Source: Candidatus Cloacimonadota bacterium (GTDB taxonomy: Bacteria; Cloacimonadota; Cloacimonadia; Cloacimonadales; Cloacimonadaceae). Taken from it: DNA of 16,437 nt. Position numbers and translations under genes: made by a program. Location of the stretch: the NCBI GenBank assembly GCA_023230795.1, contig JALNWR010000037.1, positions 1-16,437 on the forward strand, written 5' to 3'. Below, in pieces: positions 15,856-16,437 of this stretch (its first letter is position 1; each line of letters opens with the position of its first letter). Under the pieces are notes generated by a model. That model ran no database searches and was not told the origin of the DNA. It saw only the letters and a list, made by a program, of their open reading frames with translations.

Positions 15856-15884
15856 ATTTCTTTGCAGCAAGGGATATCTGTCAA
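15856..15884 (-). promoter_or_regulatory. Possible promoter of the receptor/lipoprotein operon
   Basis: TTGACA (15879-15884, minus strand) sits 17 bp before AGAAAT (15856-15861), a poor -10 box. The -35 box is embedded in the same CTCTTGACA 9-mer as the putative promoter at 12469-12497, which is the main reason to list it. An alternative -10, TATATT, lies nearer the gene but has no good -35. The leader to the TTG start would be about 40-45 nt. Confidence 0.3.
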
Positions 15885-15944
15885 GAGAATTCGAGGCTGG
15901 CATTCCCCATTTTTAAGAGAGCCTAATTATGGTCGGGTCGATCT

Positions 15945-16108
15945 TTGCTATCTGAAAGATCGTCCCTACAGGACTTTAGACCATTGTGTAGCTATAGATT
16001 GCTATCGCCGCACAATGATTTGAGTCCCAGCGGGACGACATTTCAGATAGCAAGCCATCGCCGCACAATGATATGAGTCCCATTCGGGACGGAATTTCAG
16101 GACAGCAA
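15945..16108. repeat. Three copies of a ~55-bp GTCCC-N-GGGAC element, first one inverted
   Basis: R1 (15999-16053) and R2 (16054-16108) are adjacent direct copies of 55 bp each. Both read CATCGCCGCACAATGATxTGAGTC-like in the left half (CTATCGCC in R1), then a small hairpin, then a TTTCAG-A-AGCAA-like end. R0 (15945-15998) is the same element in inverted, more diverged form. R0 and R1 together make a long imperfect palindrome running from TTGCTATCTGAAA to TTTCAGATAGCAA. The hairpin arms GTCCC/GGGAC are kept in R1 and R2 while the loops differ (AGC versus ATTC). This looks like a dispersed, structured intergenic repeat of unknown role. Confidence 0.85.
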
Positions 16109-16211
16109 CGTTAGCGGTATCGTTCCTCTCTTCCCATGTATCATCAGATGGGGCTCAATCCGTAGTGCGCCTGTATAATCTGTCGTATTATCAGAGATAT
16201 AGGTCCGTGTG

Positions 16212-16283
16212 CCTGGCCTTAAAAGGCCAGGAAAAAGTCTTGGCCGGATAGTCGCTCCGGGATGTGCCGGTTAAAACCGGCAC
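16212..16283. repeat. Pair of perfect 9-bp-arm hairpins sharing a TTAAAA centre
   Basis: The first hairpin (16212-16231) has arms CCTGGCCTT/AAGGCCAGG. The second (16264-16283) has arms GTGCCGGTT/AACCGGCAC. Both have a two-base AA loop, so TTAAAA is the shared centre, and both are followed within a few bases by AAAGTCTT. The stems differ in sequence while the architecture is the same. Plus-strand T-runs are lacking, so these are not textbook terminators. Confidence 0.8.
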
Positions 16284-16308
16284 CTAAAGTCTTTCAAGGA
16301 GGATAGCT

Positions 16309-16437
16309 CATAAGGATAATCACAAGGAAGGATAAATCTTGAGGATAACTCAAAAGGAAGGATCACAAAGCAGGACAAATCATAAGGATGATCACAAGGA
16401 AGGATAAATCTTGAGGATAGCTCAAAAGGAAGGATCA
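16309..16437. repeat. 72-bp tandem repeat, truncated by the window edge
   Basis: One full unit (16309-16380) and 57 bp of the next (16381-16437) differ at only two positions (AATCAC/GATCAC and AACTC/AGCTC). The unit is purine-rich on the plus strand and contains internal AAGGAAGGAT motifs twice, plus GAGGATA and AGGACAAAT variants, so it seems built from a degenerate shorter motif. The minus strand is open through the array, but without a start codon or signal of coding. Confidence 0.85.

Larger units (their letters stand above)
15885..16437. other. Gene-free repeat-rich intergenic region upstream of the receptor
   Basis: No credible gene is visible in these 553 bp. They hold three copies of a 55-bp element (15945-16108), two hairpins with a common TTAAAA core (16212-16283), and a 72-bp tandem repeat that continues past the window (from 16309). 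I see nothing recognisable in 15885-15944 or 16109-16211; neither folds as a tRNA, and no promoter stands out. Confidence 0.7.

Noticed and set aside
16109..16211. Possible tRNA or small RNA in the gap
   Set aside because: No cloverleaf, no T-loop consensus and no promoter could be traced by eye.

Overview
The window most likely comes from the chromosome of an anaerobic, Gram-negative bacterium of the FCB superphylum, and a Cloacimonadota-like lineage is my best guess. The reasons are an outer-membrane receptor with a carboxypeptidase-regulatory-like N-terminal domain paired with a DUF4249-type lipoprotein, a long MscS channel, several signal-peptide-bearing envelope proteins, moderate G+C, and small hairpin-rich repeats between genes. 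The phylum is an inference from gene style; no rRNA or other phylogenetic marker was compared. The chromosomal rsmG-parA-parB order argues against a plasmid.

Layout. Positions 1-410 hold no gene. They carry an 84-bp tandem repeat with two hairpins per unit, four iteron-like 12-bp repeats, and a 68-bp imperfect palindrome. A short plus-strand operon follows: a small outer-membrane beta-barrel protein (494-1240) and an iron-containing alcohol dehydrogenase (1255-2397), closed by an intrinsic terminator at 2416-2440. All other genes lie on the minus strand. In transcription order they are: TonB-dependent receptor (starts 15806), DUF4249-like lipoprotein, a secreted protein with 12 G-x-D-x-Y repeats and C-terminal HEAT-like helices, rsmG, parA, parB, rfbB, a fused PreT-PreA-type (dihydropyrimidine dehydrogenase-like) flavo-iron-sulfur enzyme, and an MscS-family channel ending at 2521. 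Positions 15885-16437 hold no gene and are full of repeats: three copies of a roughly 55-bp element, two hairpins with the same centre, and a 72-bp tandem array that runs off the window.

How the genes fit together. The receptor and lipoprotein overlap by 7 nt and probably form an outer-membrane uptake or surface complex of unknown substrate. A promoter-like site (TTGACA, 17-bp spacer) precedes the G-x-D-x-Y gene, whose stop codon overlaps the rsmG start (ATGA). From there to rfbB the genes are separated by 25 bp or less. An envelope protein of unknown role, a 16S rRNA methyltransferase, the chromosome-partition pair and a dTDP-sugar enzyme therefore look co-transcribed. The redox enzyme and MscS (8-bp gap) may be the tail of that operon or a separate unit.

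The most unusual items are the G-x-D-x-Y/HEAT protein coupled to rsmG-parAB, the PreT-PreA fusion whose pyrimidine pocket differs from the mammalian enzyme, and the dense intergenic repeats at both ends. I see no CRISPR array, transposase, tRNA, rRNA or phage gene. I do not see a convincing new multi-gene defence or mobile system.
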